Assembly: GCA_013298955.1 (NCBI GenBank) | Contig: JAAFJT010000002.1 | Location: forward strand, 80,169-144,168 | DNA: 64,000 nt | Source of the DNA: Chitinophagales bacterium | GTDB taxonomy: Bacteria > Bacteroidota > Bacteroidia > Chitinophagales > Saprospiraceae | Direction: 5' to 3' | In this document: in pieces, positions 44,095 to 52,712 of the stretch | Numbering within the stretch: position 1 is the first letter of the stretch | Layout: every line of letters starts with the position of its first letter | The notes under the pieces: model-generated | What the model saw: only the letters and a program-made list of their open reading frames with translations | What the model was told of the DNA's origin: nothing | The model's database searches: none | Made by a program: the position numbers and the translations under genes

Positions 44095-44127
44095 GAGTAG
44101 TTGCGTTAGCAACTGCTCTTTTTTTTT
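44095..44127 (+). terminator. GAGTAGTTGC-GTTA-GCAACTGCTC hairpin with long T-run
   Basis: A 10-bp stem (one G-T pair), four-base loop and nine T. Canonical intrinsic terminator 37 bp after the OmpA fragment. Confidence 0.88.
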
Positions 44128-44197
44128 GCTACAAATGGGTCAATTGTGAATGTTTTTTATAATTTTGTAGCTTCATTTTTATTGAAAAAATTACAAT

Positions 44198-45265
44198 ATG
44201 AAAACCATTCAAGGTCCCGCTATTTTCTTAGCGCAGTTTATGGGCGATGAAGCCCCTTTCAATTCGCTGGATACGATAGCGGATTATATGTCCAAATTAG
44301 GTTATAAAGGCGTACAATTACCTTCTTGGGATAGCCGATTGATTGACCTCTCCAAAGCCGCTGAAAGCACCACTTATTGTGATGAGTTAAAAGGCAAATT
44401 AGCGGATAAAGGTTTGGTAATCACCGAATTATCAACGCATTTGCAAGGTCAGCTGGTTGCCGCACATCCAAGTTATCATGCCTTATATGACGGTTTTGCC
44501 CCTGCGAATGTATCCACAGCCACTTTGGGCAATGATAAAAAACGCCGCGAGTGGGCAAAAGACCAATTGATATTAGCTGCCAAAGCCTCAAAAAATTTAG
44601 GTTTAACGACACACGTAGGTTTTTCGGGCGCGTTAGCTTGGCCCTATTTGTACCCATGGCCACAACGTCCTGCGGGCATGATAGAAACGGCTTTTAAAGA
44701 ATTGGCAAAACGCTGGAAGCCTATTTTAAATGTATTTGATGATTGTGGCGTTGATTATTGTTACGAATTACATCCGGGAGAAGACTTATTTGATGGGACG
44801 ACTTTTGAAATGTTTCTGGATTATTTAAAAGGGCATCCGAGAGCCTGTATCAATTATGACCCAAGCCATTTTGTATTACAATGTCTTGATTATAAAGCAT
44901 TTATAGATATTTACCATGAGCGCATCAAGGCATTCCATGTCAAAGACGCTGAATTTAATCCAACAGGCAAACAAGGCGTATATAGTGGTTATTCGAGTTG
45001 GGCAAATCGGGCAGGGCGATTCCGTTCTTTGGGAGATGGGCAAGTGGATTTTAAAGCCATTTTTTCCAAATTAGCACAATACGGATACGATAGTTGGGCT
45101 GTTTTGGAATGGGAATGTTGCATCAAATCCTCCCACCAAGGAGCAGCAGAAGGTGCGCCGTTCATTCAAAAACACCTTATCGAAGTAACCGAAAGGGCTT
45201 TTGACGATTTTGCAAGCGCGGGAACGGATGAAACCTTGAATAAAAAAATATTAGGTTTAATGTGA
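44198..45265 (+). CDS. Sugar phosphate isomerase/epimerase (xylose-isomerase-like TIM barrel)
   Basis: 355 residues, cytoplasmic. TIM-barrel AP-endonuclease-2 superfamily. Metal ligands likely lie in YCYELHPGED (Glu), INYDPSHFVLQ (Asp/His), AFHVKDAEF (His/Asp) and WAVLEWECC (final Glu). VQLPSWDSRLIDL near residue 40 is typical of a Bacteroidota subgroup often found near dehydrogenases and TonB receptors in polyol/sugar-acid loci. It opens the co-oriented catabolic block to 53972. A candidate -7 element TAATTTTG is at 44160-44167. Substrate unknown. Confidence 0.88.
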   Translation: MKTIQGPAIFLAQFMGDEAPFNSLDTIADYMSKLGYKGVQLPSWDSRLIDLSKAAESTTYCDELKGKLADKGLVITELSTHLQGQLVAAHPSYHALYDGFAPANVSTATLGNDKKRREWAKDQLILAAKASKNLGLTTHVGFSGALAWPYLYPWPQRPAGMIETAFKELAKRWKPILNVFDDCGVDYCYELHPGEDLFDGTTFEMFLDYLKGHPRACINYDPSHFVLQCLDYKAFIDIYHERIKAFHVKDAEFNPTGKQGVYSGYSSWANRAGRFRSLGDGQVDFKAIFSKLAQYGYDSWAVLEWECCIKSSHQGAAEGAPFIQKHLIEVTERAFDDFASAGTDETLNKKILGLM

Positions 45266-45449
45266 TAAATTGGAACGCTACACCCGTAAAACCTAAAAAA
45301 ATATCCTAAGAACAACTGTAATTTCCAAAATTAGCGTTAATTTGCGGCGCAATTAATTTTGATGCAAAAAGCAACTCCGATTTTCATGGTAGGTCGTAGT
45401 TATAGGCAAACAACATCGTCTTATTCAATTATTGTTTTTTCTAAAATTT

Positions 45450-48200
45450 ATGAAAAAAAAATATCAACAATTTCTTCAACTGGCATTATTGCCACTAAGC
45501 ATGTCTATCACTTGTGTGATGCCCGTATGTGCTGATAATCAACGTGTTACCTTAAAAAAATCAATTCATTTATCAACGCCTGTTACCGTACAAACCATTG
45601 TAGGGAAGGTCAAAGATAAAAATGGTGAACCGATTATTGGCATGAGTGTCAGTATCAAAGGCACGACACGTGGTACTTTGACGGATGCAGAGGGCAATTT
45701 TACCTTAGATGCAAGCACTGGTGATGTGTTGTTATTCACGTTTGTAGGCTTTAAAACGCAAGAAGTAGCCGTTACAGCAAGTACTTCTTCGTTAGATATT
45801 ACAATGGAAGAATCGGCTTCTTTGATTTCAGAAGTTACGGTGGTTGGCTCTCGTTTTGGTACGAAACCGCGTACGGATGTGGATAGACCTGTGCCGATTG
45901 ACGTTATCAATGTGAAAGATTTACAAGCAACAGGTCAAATCGATTTGGGGCAATCCATTCATTATAGTGCGCCTTCGTTCAACTCCGTAAAATTTGGTAT
46001 CAATGACGGTGCGCCGTTTGTGGATCCTGCGACGTTGCGCGGTTTGGGACCTGACCAAGTTTTGGTAACCGTTAACAACAAACGCCGTCATAAAGTTTCT
46101 TTTTTGAGCATCAATGATGGGGTTGGAAAGGGACAAGTGGGTACTGATATTAATGTTGTTCCTGCTTTGTCTTTGAAACGCGTTGAGGTATTACGCGATG
46201 GGGCGGCGGCTCAATACGGTTCGGATGCGATTGCGGGTGTTATCAATTTGCAATTAAACAATGCGTCTTCGGGCGGTGCGGTCAATGTTTATACAGGAAC
46301 AGGTTATTCAAGACCTCAAATTGATGTAGCAGGCTTGTTACCTATCAAAACCGTTACAGACGGTGCGACGTATAATGTTTCTGCCAATGTTGGTTTGAAA
46401 TTAGGTGCAAAAGGTTTCCTCAATACAACGCTAACTTATTCACACACAGATGGTTATGACCGTTCAGGTGCGTATAAAGCGGGTGCAGGTTTTTATAAAA
46501 GCAATGTAGTGGAGGATGACAGTTTAGTGAAATTAAATGGTATTAATTTGGACAGGGCTATCTTAGGGGCGGCTCAAAATACGACTTATGGTCTTTTCAT
46601 CAACGCAGGTGTACCCCTTAATGATAAGTGGGATTTTTATACTTTTGGCGGTTATACCAATAAACAAGTCATTACAGGGGTTTTCACGCGCCCGCCTTCT
46701 AATGTGCGGCGTTCTGTTTTGTCGATTTTTCCGAATGGTTATAACCCAATTGCGCCTGCAACCTTGCAAGATTATTCGATTACGGCAGGTGTAAAAGGCG
46801 ATTTGGCAGGTTGGAAGACCGATTTGAGTGTTGGACAAGGTTCTAACAAGGTGGATTGGAATGTCGAAAATACGGTTAATCCGAGTTTAGGAGATGCTTC
46901 TCCAACCAAATTTAAGGTTGGAACAACCCAAGTTACCCAAACATTAGTAAATGCCGACCTTAATAAATCATTCAATGCTAAGAATTATCCAAATTTAAGT
47001 GTGGGTGTTGGTACTGAATTTAGAGCTGAAACGTATCAACAAATTGCAGGAGATGAAGCAGCTTGGAAGGCAGGTCCTTTGTTTGCAACGAGAGATGTTG
47101 GTTCAAGCGGACGGGAAGGTTTTAGCGATAAGACTGCTGGTAAATGGAATCGGACGAATATTGGTGTTTATGCAGAGGCGGAAAGTGATATTACGAAAGA
47201 ATTATTGATAGGTGCAGCAGTTCGGGGTGAAAATTATAGCGATTTCGGCAGCGATATTTCTGCAAAAGTGAATGGTCGTTACAAAGCAACTGATGCTTTT
47301 GCGATTCGGGGTTCGATTAGCAGAGGTTTCCGCGCACCGTCTATGACGCAGATTCATTATAGCAATTTTGTTAATATCTCATTTGACAATGCGGGTAATT
47401 CTATTTATAATCCTGTACTTCCTGCGGATTATAAATACGCATCTCTATTGGGTCTCAATGGATTGAAAAAAGAAACTTCTTTGGACTTTGCAGGTGGGAT
47501 TACTTCTAAATTGGGAGACTATTTTACGATGACGGCGGATATTTATCAGATTGATGTGGATAATCGGATTATGTTATCAGCCAGTACACCTGTCGGACAA
47601 TATCCAGAATTTGTGGCAGAAGGGTTCAAACAAAATGCACAATTCTTTGTAAATGCGCTTGATACGCGTACTAATGGTTTTGAATTTGTTGCCAATTACA
47701 ATAGACCGATTGATAAGGATAATAAAGTAGCTATCAATGTTGCCTATTCTTCTATGGAGACGACTTTGAGGGCTAACAGAACTACTTCAACGGGCGTACA
47801 AATTGTGGATGCCGCCGCAGCATTGTACATTACGGATGGTCAGCCTAAGAACAAATTGATTGTTTCAACGGGTTATGATTATAAAAATTTCAATTTATTG
47901 TTGCGTTGGACGCGTTTTGGCTCAGTGGCGGATCCTTTGGCAACGTTGAAAGTAGCTCCAACCGATGTTACAGCGAAAAAATACCAAGTTTTTGCGGCAA
48001 AAACCTTGTTTGATGTCTCTTTAAGCTATCGCCCTATCAAAAAATTGGCGATTATCTTAGGTGCAAACAATTTGTTTGATGTTTATCCAGATTTGTTGCA
48101 AGTGCCTCAAACGACCAATGAAGTGGTTTATTCTCGGAGAACCAACCAATTTGGTACACAAGGACGTTTCTTGAATGCGTCTGTTAATTATAGTTTCTAA
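45450..48200 (+). CDS. TonB-dependent receptor with carboxypeptidase-regulatory domain
   Basis: 916 residues from the ATG at 45450. Signal peptide to about residue 30 (ends CADN). CarboxypepD_reg domain at about 50-125 (IVGKVKDKNGEPIIGMSVSI, DAEGNFTLDAS). Plug with RPVPIDVINVKDLQATGQ, TLRGLGPDQVLV and VLRDGAAAQYGSDAIAGVIN. Barrel ends NASVNYSF. The VLRDGAAAQYGSDAIAG plug resembles the CirA/FepA-like group used for small ligands, not the SusC group; no SusD gene follows. It probably imports the substrate of the downstream flavoprotein and isomerase (inference from order). Confidence 0.93.
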   Translation: MKKKYQQFLQLALLPLSMSITCVMPVCADNQRVTLKKSIHLSTPVTVQTIVGKVKDKNGEPIIGMSVSIKGTTRGTLTDAEGNFTLDASTGDVLLFTFVGFKTQEVAVTASTSSLDITMEESASLISEVTVVGSRFGTKPRTDVDRPVPIDVINVKDLQATGQIDLGQSIHYSAPSFNSVKFGINDGAPFVDPATLRGLGPDQVLVTVNNKRRHKVSFLSINDGVGKGQVGTDINVVPALSLKRVEVLRDGAAAQYGSDAIAGVINLQLNNASSGGAVNVYTGTGYSRPQIDVAGLLPIKTVTDGATYNVSANVGLKLGAKGFLNTTLTYSHTDGYDRSGAYKAGAGFYKSNVVEDDSLVKLNGINLDRAILGAAQNTTYGLFINAGVPLNDKWDFYTFGGYTNKQVITGVFTRPPSNVRRSVLSIFPNGYNPIAPATLQDYSITAGVKGDLAGWKTDLSVGQGSNKVDWNVENTVNPSLGDASPTKFKVGTTQVTQTLVNADLNKSFNAKNYPNLSVGVGTEFRAETYQQIAGDEAAWKAGPLFATRDVGSSGREGFSDKTAGKWNRTNIGVYAEAESDITKELLIGAAVRGENYSDFGSDISAKVNGRYKATDAFAIRGSISRGFRAPSMTQIHYSNFVNISFDNAGNSIYNPVLPADYKYASLLGLNGLKKETSLDFAGGITSKLGDYFTMTADIYQIDVDNRIMLSASTPVGQYPEFVAEGFKQNAQFFVNALDTRTNGFEFVANYNRPIDKDNKVAINVAYSSMETTLRANRTTSTGVQIVDAAAALYITDGQPKNKLIVSTGYDYKNFNLLLRWTRFGSVADPLATLKVAPTDVTAKKYQVFAAKTLFDVSLSYRPIKKLAIILGANNLFDVYPDLLQVPQTTNEVVYSRRTNQFGTQGRFLNASVNYSF

Positions 48201-48204
48201 GTTA

Positions 48205-48292
48205 AATTTGAATTAGGAATGAAGAAATGGTAGGAATTAAAGACATATTTGTCCTTAATTCCTACCATTCCTTCATTCCTCATTCAAAAAAT
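48205..48292. repeat. Palindrome of TTAGGAATGAAG words
   Basis: AAATTTGAATTAGGAATGAAG and its complement ending ATTCCTCATTCAAAAAAT pair over about 40 bp, with GGTAGGAATTAA / TTAATTCCTACC at the centre. Starts right after the TonB receptor stop and ends just before the TcuA ATG, so it fills the gap. Confidence 0.85.
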
Positions 48293-48304
48293 CAACTCGA
48301 ATAT

Positions 48305-49786
48305 ATGAAAAAAAATCATGTGATTGTCATAGGAAGTGGTAACGCCGCAATGTGCGCTGCGATAGCTGCCTTAGAACGCGGTGCATCTGTTTTGATGCTC
48401 GAAAAAGCGAATACCAAAGAATTTGGGGGGAATAGTCGTTATACGGCGGGCGCGATGCGTTTTGCGTATGATGATTTCAATGATTTGAAACCATTGTTAA
48501 AAAATCCAACGGATGAACGATTAGATAGAACGGATTTTGGTTCGTATCCAAAAACAAAATTTTTAGCGGATTTACAACATTTCAATGAAGGAGAACCCTT
48601 GACTGATTTGCAACATTTTTTAGTAGAAGAAAGTTTGCCAACGATTCAATGGTTAGCGAGTCATAATGTTCGTTTTGACCCGATTTATGCGCGTCAAACG
48701 TTTCAAAAGGATGGAAAATACATTTTTTGGGGTGGTTTAACGTTGGAATCCGAAGGCGAAGGCGATGGATTAGTGCAAGCTGAATTAAGAGAATTGATGC
48801 GTTTAGGCGGCAAAATTAAGTATAATTGTAATGTGAAATCATTGTTAGTAGAAAATGGTAAAGTGGTGGGCGTGCGTTACCGCAATTACGGCAAAGACGT
48901 AGAGGCAAAAGCGGATTCAGTGGTCATAGCGAGTGGTGGTTTTGAGGCTAATAAAGCATTGAGAATCAAATATTTAGGTCAAAATTGGGCAAAAGCAAGG
49001 GTTCGCGGTACGCGGCACAATCAAGGCGCGGGTATCGAAATGGCTCAATCGGTTGGGGCAAGTTTAAATGGGCATTTTGGCGGTTGTCATGCAACGCCGA
49101 TGGATTTACACATGCCCGAATATGGTAATTTGAATATTCCGCACATAGAGCGTAAACATTATAGAAAAATTTCTTATCTATTTGGGGTAATGCTAAATGC
49201 AAATGGAGACCGTTTTGTGGATGAAGGTGCCGATTTTCGGAATTACACCTATGCACAATTCGGAAAAGCCGTGTTAGAACAACCCAAACAATTTGCATGG
49301 CAGGTTTTTGATGCAACAGTATATCCGTTGTTGTACGGCGAGTATAAAACAGCCGATGCGAGTTTTGTAGAAGCCGATACGTTGGAAGATTTGGTTCAAA
49401 AACTAAAAGGCATTCCACCTGAAAAAGCGTTGGCAACCTTGAAGGCGTACAATGCTGCGGTCCATGTTGAAAAAACATTTGACCCGACGATTAAAGATGG
49501 TAAAAATACAATTGGTCTGGCATTACCCAAGTCAAATTGGGCAAATCGGTTGGAAACGCCGCCATTTCGCGCCTATCCTGTGACGGGCGGCATTACCTTT
49601 ACGTATGGCGGGGTGAAAGTGGATAAAACAGGTTCGGTTTTGAATGAAAATAACGAACCGATTGCGGGTTTGTTTGCGTGTGGCGAAATGGTTGGTGGCG
49701 TTTTTTTTTACGGCTATCCGGGCGGTTCTGGATTGACTTCGGGAGCCGTTTTTGGGCGCGCCGCAGGTTATTCGGCAGCACAGTAA
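48305..49786 (+). CDS. tcuA: FAD-dependent tricarballylate dehydrogenase-like flavoprotein (TcuA)
   Basis: 493 residues from the ATG at 48305, which places the FAD site right at the start (VIVIGSGNAAMCAAIAALERG). Fumarate-reductase/succinate-dehydrogenase-type flavoprotein: GGNSRYTAGAMRF, GQNWAKARVRGTRHNQGAGI, NGDRFVDEGADFRNYTYAQFG, VTGGITFTYGGVKVD and GYPGGSGLTSGAVFGRAAG. In Salmonella, TcuA oxidises tricarballylate to cis-aconitate, with TcuB taking the electrons and TcuC importing the acid. Here a PrpF-family isomerase and an MFS permease follow, which fits; a TcuB-like gene is absent. The stop codon TAA is the first three bases of a CACATAGG repeat. Confidence 0.82.
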   Translation: MKKNHVIVIGSGNAAMCAAIAALERGASVLMLEKANTKEFGGNSRYTAGAMRFAYDDFNDLKPLLKNPTDERLDRTDFGSYPKTKFLADLQHFNEGEPLTDLQHFLVEESLPTIQWLASHNVRFDPIYARQTFQKDGKYIFWGGLTLESEGEGDGLVQAELRELMRLGGKIKYNCNVKSLLVENGKVVGVRYRNYGKDVEAKADSVVIASGGFEANKALRIKYLGQNWAKARVRGTRHNQGAGIEMAQSVGASLNGHFGGCHATPMDLHMPEYGNLNIPHIERKHYRKISYLFGVMLNANGDRFVDEGADFRNYTYAQFGKAVLEQPKQFAWQVFDATVYPLLYGEYKTADASFVEADTLEDLVQKLKGIPPEKALATLKAYNAAVHVEKTFDPTIKDGKNTIGLALPKSNWANRLETPPFRAYPVTGGITFTYGGVKVDKTGSVLNENNEPIAGLFACGEMVGGVFFYGYPGGSGLTSGAVFGRAAGYSAAQ

Positions 49787-50082
49787 CACATAGGTCACAT
49801 AGAAGCCATAGGTCACATAGAAGCTATAGGTCGGTCACATAAAAGCCATAGGTCACATAGAAGCCAAAAGCCATAGGTCACATAAAAGCCAAAAGCCATA
49901 GGTCACATAAAAGCCATAGGTCGGTCACATAAAAGCCAAAAGCCATAGGTCACATAAAAGCCATAGGTCGGTCACATAAAAGCCAAAAGCCATAGGTTAC
50001 ATAAAAGCATTCATTAAATGCCTGTACTTCATTTAAACAGATGCCCTATGTGATCTATGTCACCTATGATTCCTATGTGTTA
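49784..50082. repeat. Family-2 CACATAGG inverted repeat, locus 2
   Basis: Begins with the TcuA stop: TAACACATAGGTCACATAG. The left arm is a long array of CATAGGTCACATAAAAGC-type units; the right arm (about 50041-50082) is GCCCTATGTGATCTATGTCACC...ATGTGTTA. The right arm is short, so only the outer part can pair. Lies between tcuA and prpF, both plus strand. Confidence 0.9.
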
Positions 50083-50105
50083 AAATATTATAAATTTACA
50101 TATTT

Positions 50106-51272
50106 ATGAAACATTCTATCTTGATTATCAGTGTTTTATGCGCCATAACTGCCTGTAAAACTACCTATCCAACCGTTCAAACAATACCTAAAATAACTCA
50201 TATTGTTGAAAAAAGTATTCCATGTTTGTACATGCGTGCAGGTACATCCAAGGGACCTTTTTTGGACATGCGCGATTTGCCAACGGACGTAACGCTGCGC
50301 AATAACATATTATTAAAAATCATGGGTTCGCCTGACCCACATCAAATTGATGGTTTGGGCGGAACGGTCACGGTGACGAGCAAAGTCGTCATGGTGCAAC
50401 CTTCCAAACGGAAAGGGATTGATGTGGATTATCTGTTTGCACAAATCGAAATTGATAAACCATTGGTTGATACGACTCCGCCTTGTGGCAATATGATGGC
50501 AGGTGTCGCGCCTTTTGCGATAGAACGCGGGATGGTGAAAGCGACGATTCCAGAAACGCGGGTCATGGTTTATAACATCAATACCCATTCGATTATTGAA
50601 GAAATCGTTCAAACGCCCAAAGGTTATGTCGAATATGATGGAACCATGGCAATCAGTGGCGTTCCGGGAACTGCCGCACCTGTCGTTTTGAATTTATTCG
50701 ACCAAGTGGGCGGCAAAACGGGGAAATTATTGCCCACAGGCAAGATTCGAGATACGATTCAAGGCGTTTCGGTGTCGATGTTGGATGCGGGGATTCCAAT
50801 GGTTTTAATGAAAGCCAGTGATTTTGGTTTAATAGGCAATGAAAATGTCGAATTTTTCCAAAAAAGCAAAGATTTAATGGCGAAATTAGAAAAAATTCGC
50901 TTGGAAGCGGGACAAAAAATGGGACTTGGCGATGTCAGTAACAGCGTTTTACCTAAAATTGGGTTGCTCTCCAAAGCTAAAAACAGTTCCAATAATATTC
51001 AATCGCTCTATTTTACACCGAGAACGCTCCATCCTGCGCATGCCGTAACAGGTGCGATTTGTGTTGGCACTGCGTTGAAAATCAAAGGCAGTGTTGCCTC
51101 CGAAGTCGGAACGACGAATGGTGCGCCAAGTGAAGTCATTATTATTGAACATCCGTCTGGCGTGATAGAGGTCAAACTCGAAATGGAGACGAATGGCGAT
51201 AAAATCAATGTCAAACGGGCAGGTACGATTCGCACCGTCCGAAAAATCATGGAAGGCAACGTTTTTCACTAA
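50106..51272 (+). CDS. PrpF-family isomerase (4-oxalomesaconate tautomerase/aconitate isomerase type) with lipoprotein signal
   Basis: 388 residues. From about residue 35 the sequence is PrpF-like: CLYMRAGTSKGPFLDMRDLP, MGSPDPHQIDGLGGTVTVTS, KVVMVQPS, PPCGNMMAGVAPFAIERG, PGTAAPVVLNLF and HPAHAVTGAICVGTALKI. PrpF enzymes move a double bond in tricarboxylates (trans- to cis-aconitate, or 4-oxalomesaconate tautomers in GalD/LigU). The extra N-terminus MKHSILIISVLCAITAC is an apparent lipoprotein signal, odd for a family that is normally cytoplasmic. Next to tcuA it suggests aconitate or tricarballylate processing. Its last codons (MEGNVFH-stop) are copied in the tandem repeat that follows. Confidence 0.85.
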   Translation: MKHSILIISVLCAITACKTTYPTVQTIPKITHIVEKSIPCLYMRAGTSKGPFLDMRDLPTDVTLRNNILLKIMGSPDPHQIDGLGGTVTVTSKVVMVQPSKRKGIDVDYLFAQIEIDKPLVDTTPPCGNMMAGVAPFAIERGMVKATIPETRVMVYNINTHSIIEEIVQTPKGYVEYDGTMAISGVPGTAAPVVLNLFDQVGGKTGKLLPTGKIRDTIQGVSVSMLDAGIPMVLMKASDFGLIGNENVEFFQKSKDLMAKLEKIRLEAGQKMGLGDVSNSVLPKIGLLSKAKNSSNNIQSLYFTPRTLHPAHAVTGAICVGTALKIKGSVASEVGTTNGAPSEVIIIEHPSGVIEVKLEMETNGDKINVKRAGTIRTVRKIMEGNVFH

Positions 51273-51808
51273 CACATAGGTAACATAGGAGGACATAGAA
51301 CACATAGGGCATTTATGGAAGGCAACGTTTTTCACTAACACATAGGTAACATAGGAGGACATAGAACACATAGGGCATTTATGAAAGGCAACGTTTTTCA
51401 CTAACACATAGGTAACATAGGAGGACATAGAACACATAGGGCATTTATGCAACGTTTTTCACTAACACATAGGTAACATAGGAGGACATAGAACACATAG
51501 GGCATTTATGAAAGGCAACGTTTTTCACTAACACATAGGTAACATAGGAGGACATAGAACACATAGGGCATTTATTGGGATGCAGACTTTCTGATGAATG
51601 CCCTATGTGTTCTATCTCTTCCTATGTGCCCTATGTGTTCTATCTCTTCCTATATGCCCTATGTGTTCTATCTCTTCCTATATGCCCTATGTGTTCTATC
51701 TCTTCCTATATGCCCTATGTGTTCTATCTCTTCCTATGTGCCCTATGTGTTCTATCTCTTCCTATATGCCCTATGTGTTCTATCTCTTCCTATGTGCCCT
51801 ATGTGTTA
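51249..51808. repeat. Family-2 CACATAGG inverted repeat, locus 3, with 66-bp and 28-bp tandem arrays
   Basis: Left half: five tandem units starting at 51249, 51315, 51381, 51447 and 51508 (66 bp; the fourth lost 5 bp). The first unit contains the true 3' end of prpF (ATGGAAGGCAACGTTTTTCA then CTAA), and later units repeat that coding piece. Right half: 28-bp units CCCTATGTGTTCTATCTCTT plus CCTATGTG from 51601 to 51796, seven full and one partial. Left CATAGG words pair with right CCTATG words. Frames of up to about 100 codons inside are translations of the repeat. Confidence 0.93.
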
Positions 51809-51821
51809 AAAAAAAGAAAAA

Positions 51822-52700
51822 ATGAATCTAAGCAAAAGTGTTCAATATATGTTGTTAAGCACGATGTGTTTTTCAATTATGCAAGCCTTGATAAAATATT
51901 TACCAGATATACATAGTTTTGAGCATGTATTTTTCAGGTCTTTTGTCACTTGGTTATTTTGCATATTTTTTTTATGTTGGAATAAAATTCCATTAAAAGG
52001 TAAAAATACCAAACTTTTATTAACACGTGCTTTTGTTGGAACGGTTTCTTTATTTTCATTTTTCTACATATTGCCGCGCATTCCTTTTGGAACGGCGGTT
52101 ACGTTAAAATATTTAGCACCTGTATTCACCGCGATTTTAGCGATTTTCATGCTTGGAGAACGCTTGAAATGGATACAATGGACTTTTCTGGGTCTGGCAA
52201 TGTTAGGCGTTTGTTGTTTGAAAGGTTTTGATATTCGTATTAATACCTTTGATTTAATCATTGGATTGATTTCCGCATTTGCAAATGGATTACTCTATAT
52301 TTTAATTCGTCAAATTGGGGATGATGACCATCCCTTAGTGGTGATTCATTATTTTATGCTCATAGCGAGTGTCATAAGTGGTTCATTATCAATACCTTAT
52401 TGGAAAACGCCCAATTTGCATGAATCCATTATTTTTTTAGGGATTGGTTTTTCAGGTTTTGTAGCGCAAGTTTTATTCACGTATAGTTTGCGCGGAACGC
52501 TGGATGGCGAAAATGCCAAGCAAGAAGACACCAGTTTTTTATCCATGTTGCGGTATGCGGAAGTGATGTTTGCGTTAATGATTGGTTATTTTTGGTTTGG
52601 TGAAACCTATACACTCCAAACCTTTTTTGGTTTTATACTTATTTTAATAGCGTTAATTGGGATGATACGATTTAAAACAAAACAAAAAATTAGAAATTGA
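51822..52700 (+). CDS. EamA family permease (DMT superfamily)
   Basis: 292 residues with about ten hydrophobic helices and the two EamA repeats: MLLSTMCFSIMQALIKYLPD / FFRSFVTWLF in the first half and FIYIL-type helices with AVTLKYLAPVFTAILAIFML, and in the second VIHYFMLIASVISGSLSIPY and FLSMLRYAEVMFALMIGYFW. The conserved E-x-x motif at the end of the second half (FGETYTLQTFFGF) is typical. Probably an exporter or importer of small metabolites. It stands 12 bp before the MFS gene and may be co-transcribed with it. Confidence 0.9.
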   Translation: MNLSKSVQYMLLSTMCFSIMQALIKYLPDIHSFEHVFFRSFVTWLFCIFFLCWNKIPLKGKNTKLLLTRAFVGTVSLFSFFYILPRIPFGTAVTLKYLAPVFTAILAIFMLGERLKWIQWTFLGLAMLGVCCLKGFDIRINTFDLIIGLISAFANGLLYILIRQIGDDDHPLVVIHYFMLIASVISGSLSIPYWKTPNLHESIIFLGIGFSGFVAQVLFTYSLRGTLDGENAKQEDTSFLSMLRYAEVMFALMIGYFWFGETYTLQTFFGFILILIALIGMIRFKTKQKIRN

Positions 52701-52712
52701 AATTAAAACGAC

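Noticed and set aside
45269..45281. Seventh family-1 copy (AAATTGGAACGCT)
   Set aside because: Only the outer word is present with no opposite arm; could be chance.
50949..51452. Minus-strand 167-codon frame over the prpF end
   Set aside because: Antisense to prpF and made of CACATAGG repeat (MCSMSSYVTYVLVKN units).
51575..51916. Open frames of 71-113 codons in the CCCTATGTGTTC array
   Set aside because: Pure translations of a 28-bp tandem repeat in all three frames.
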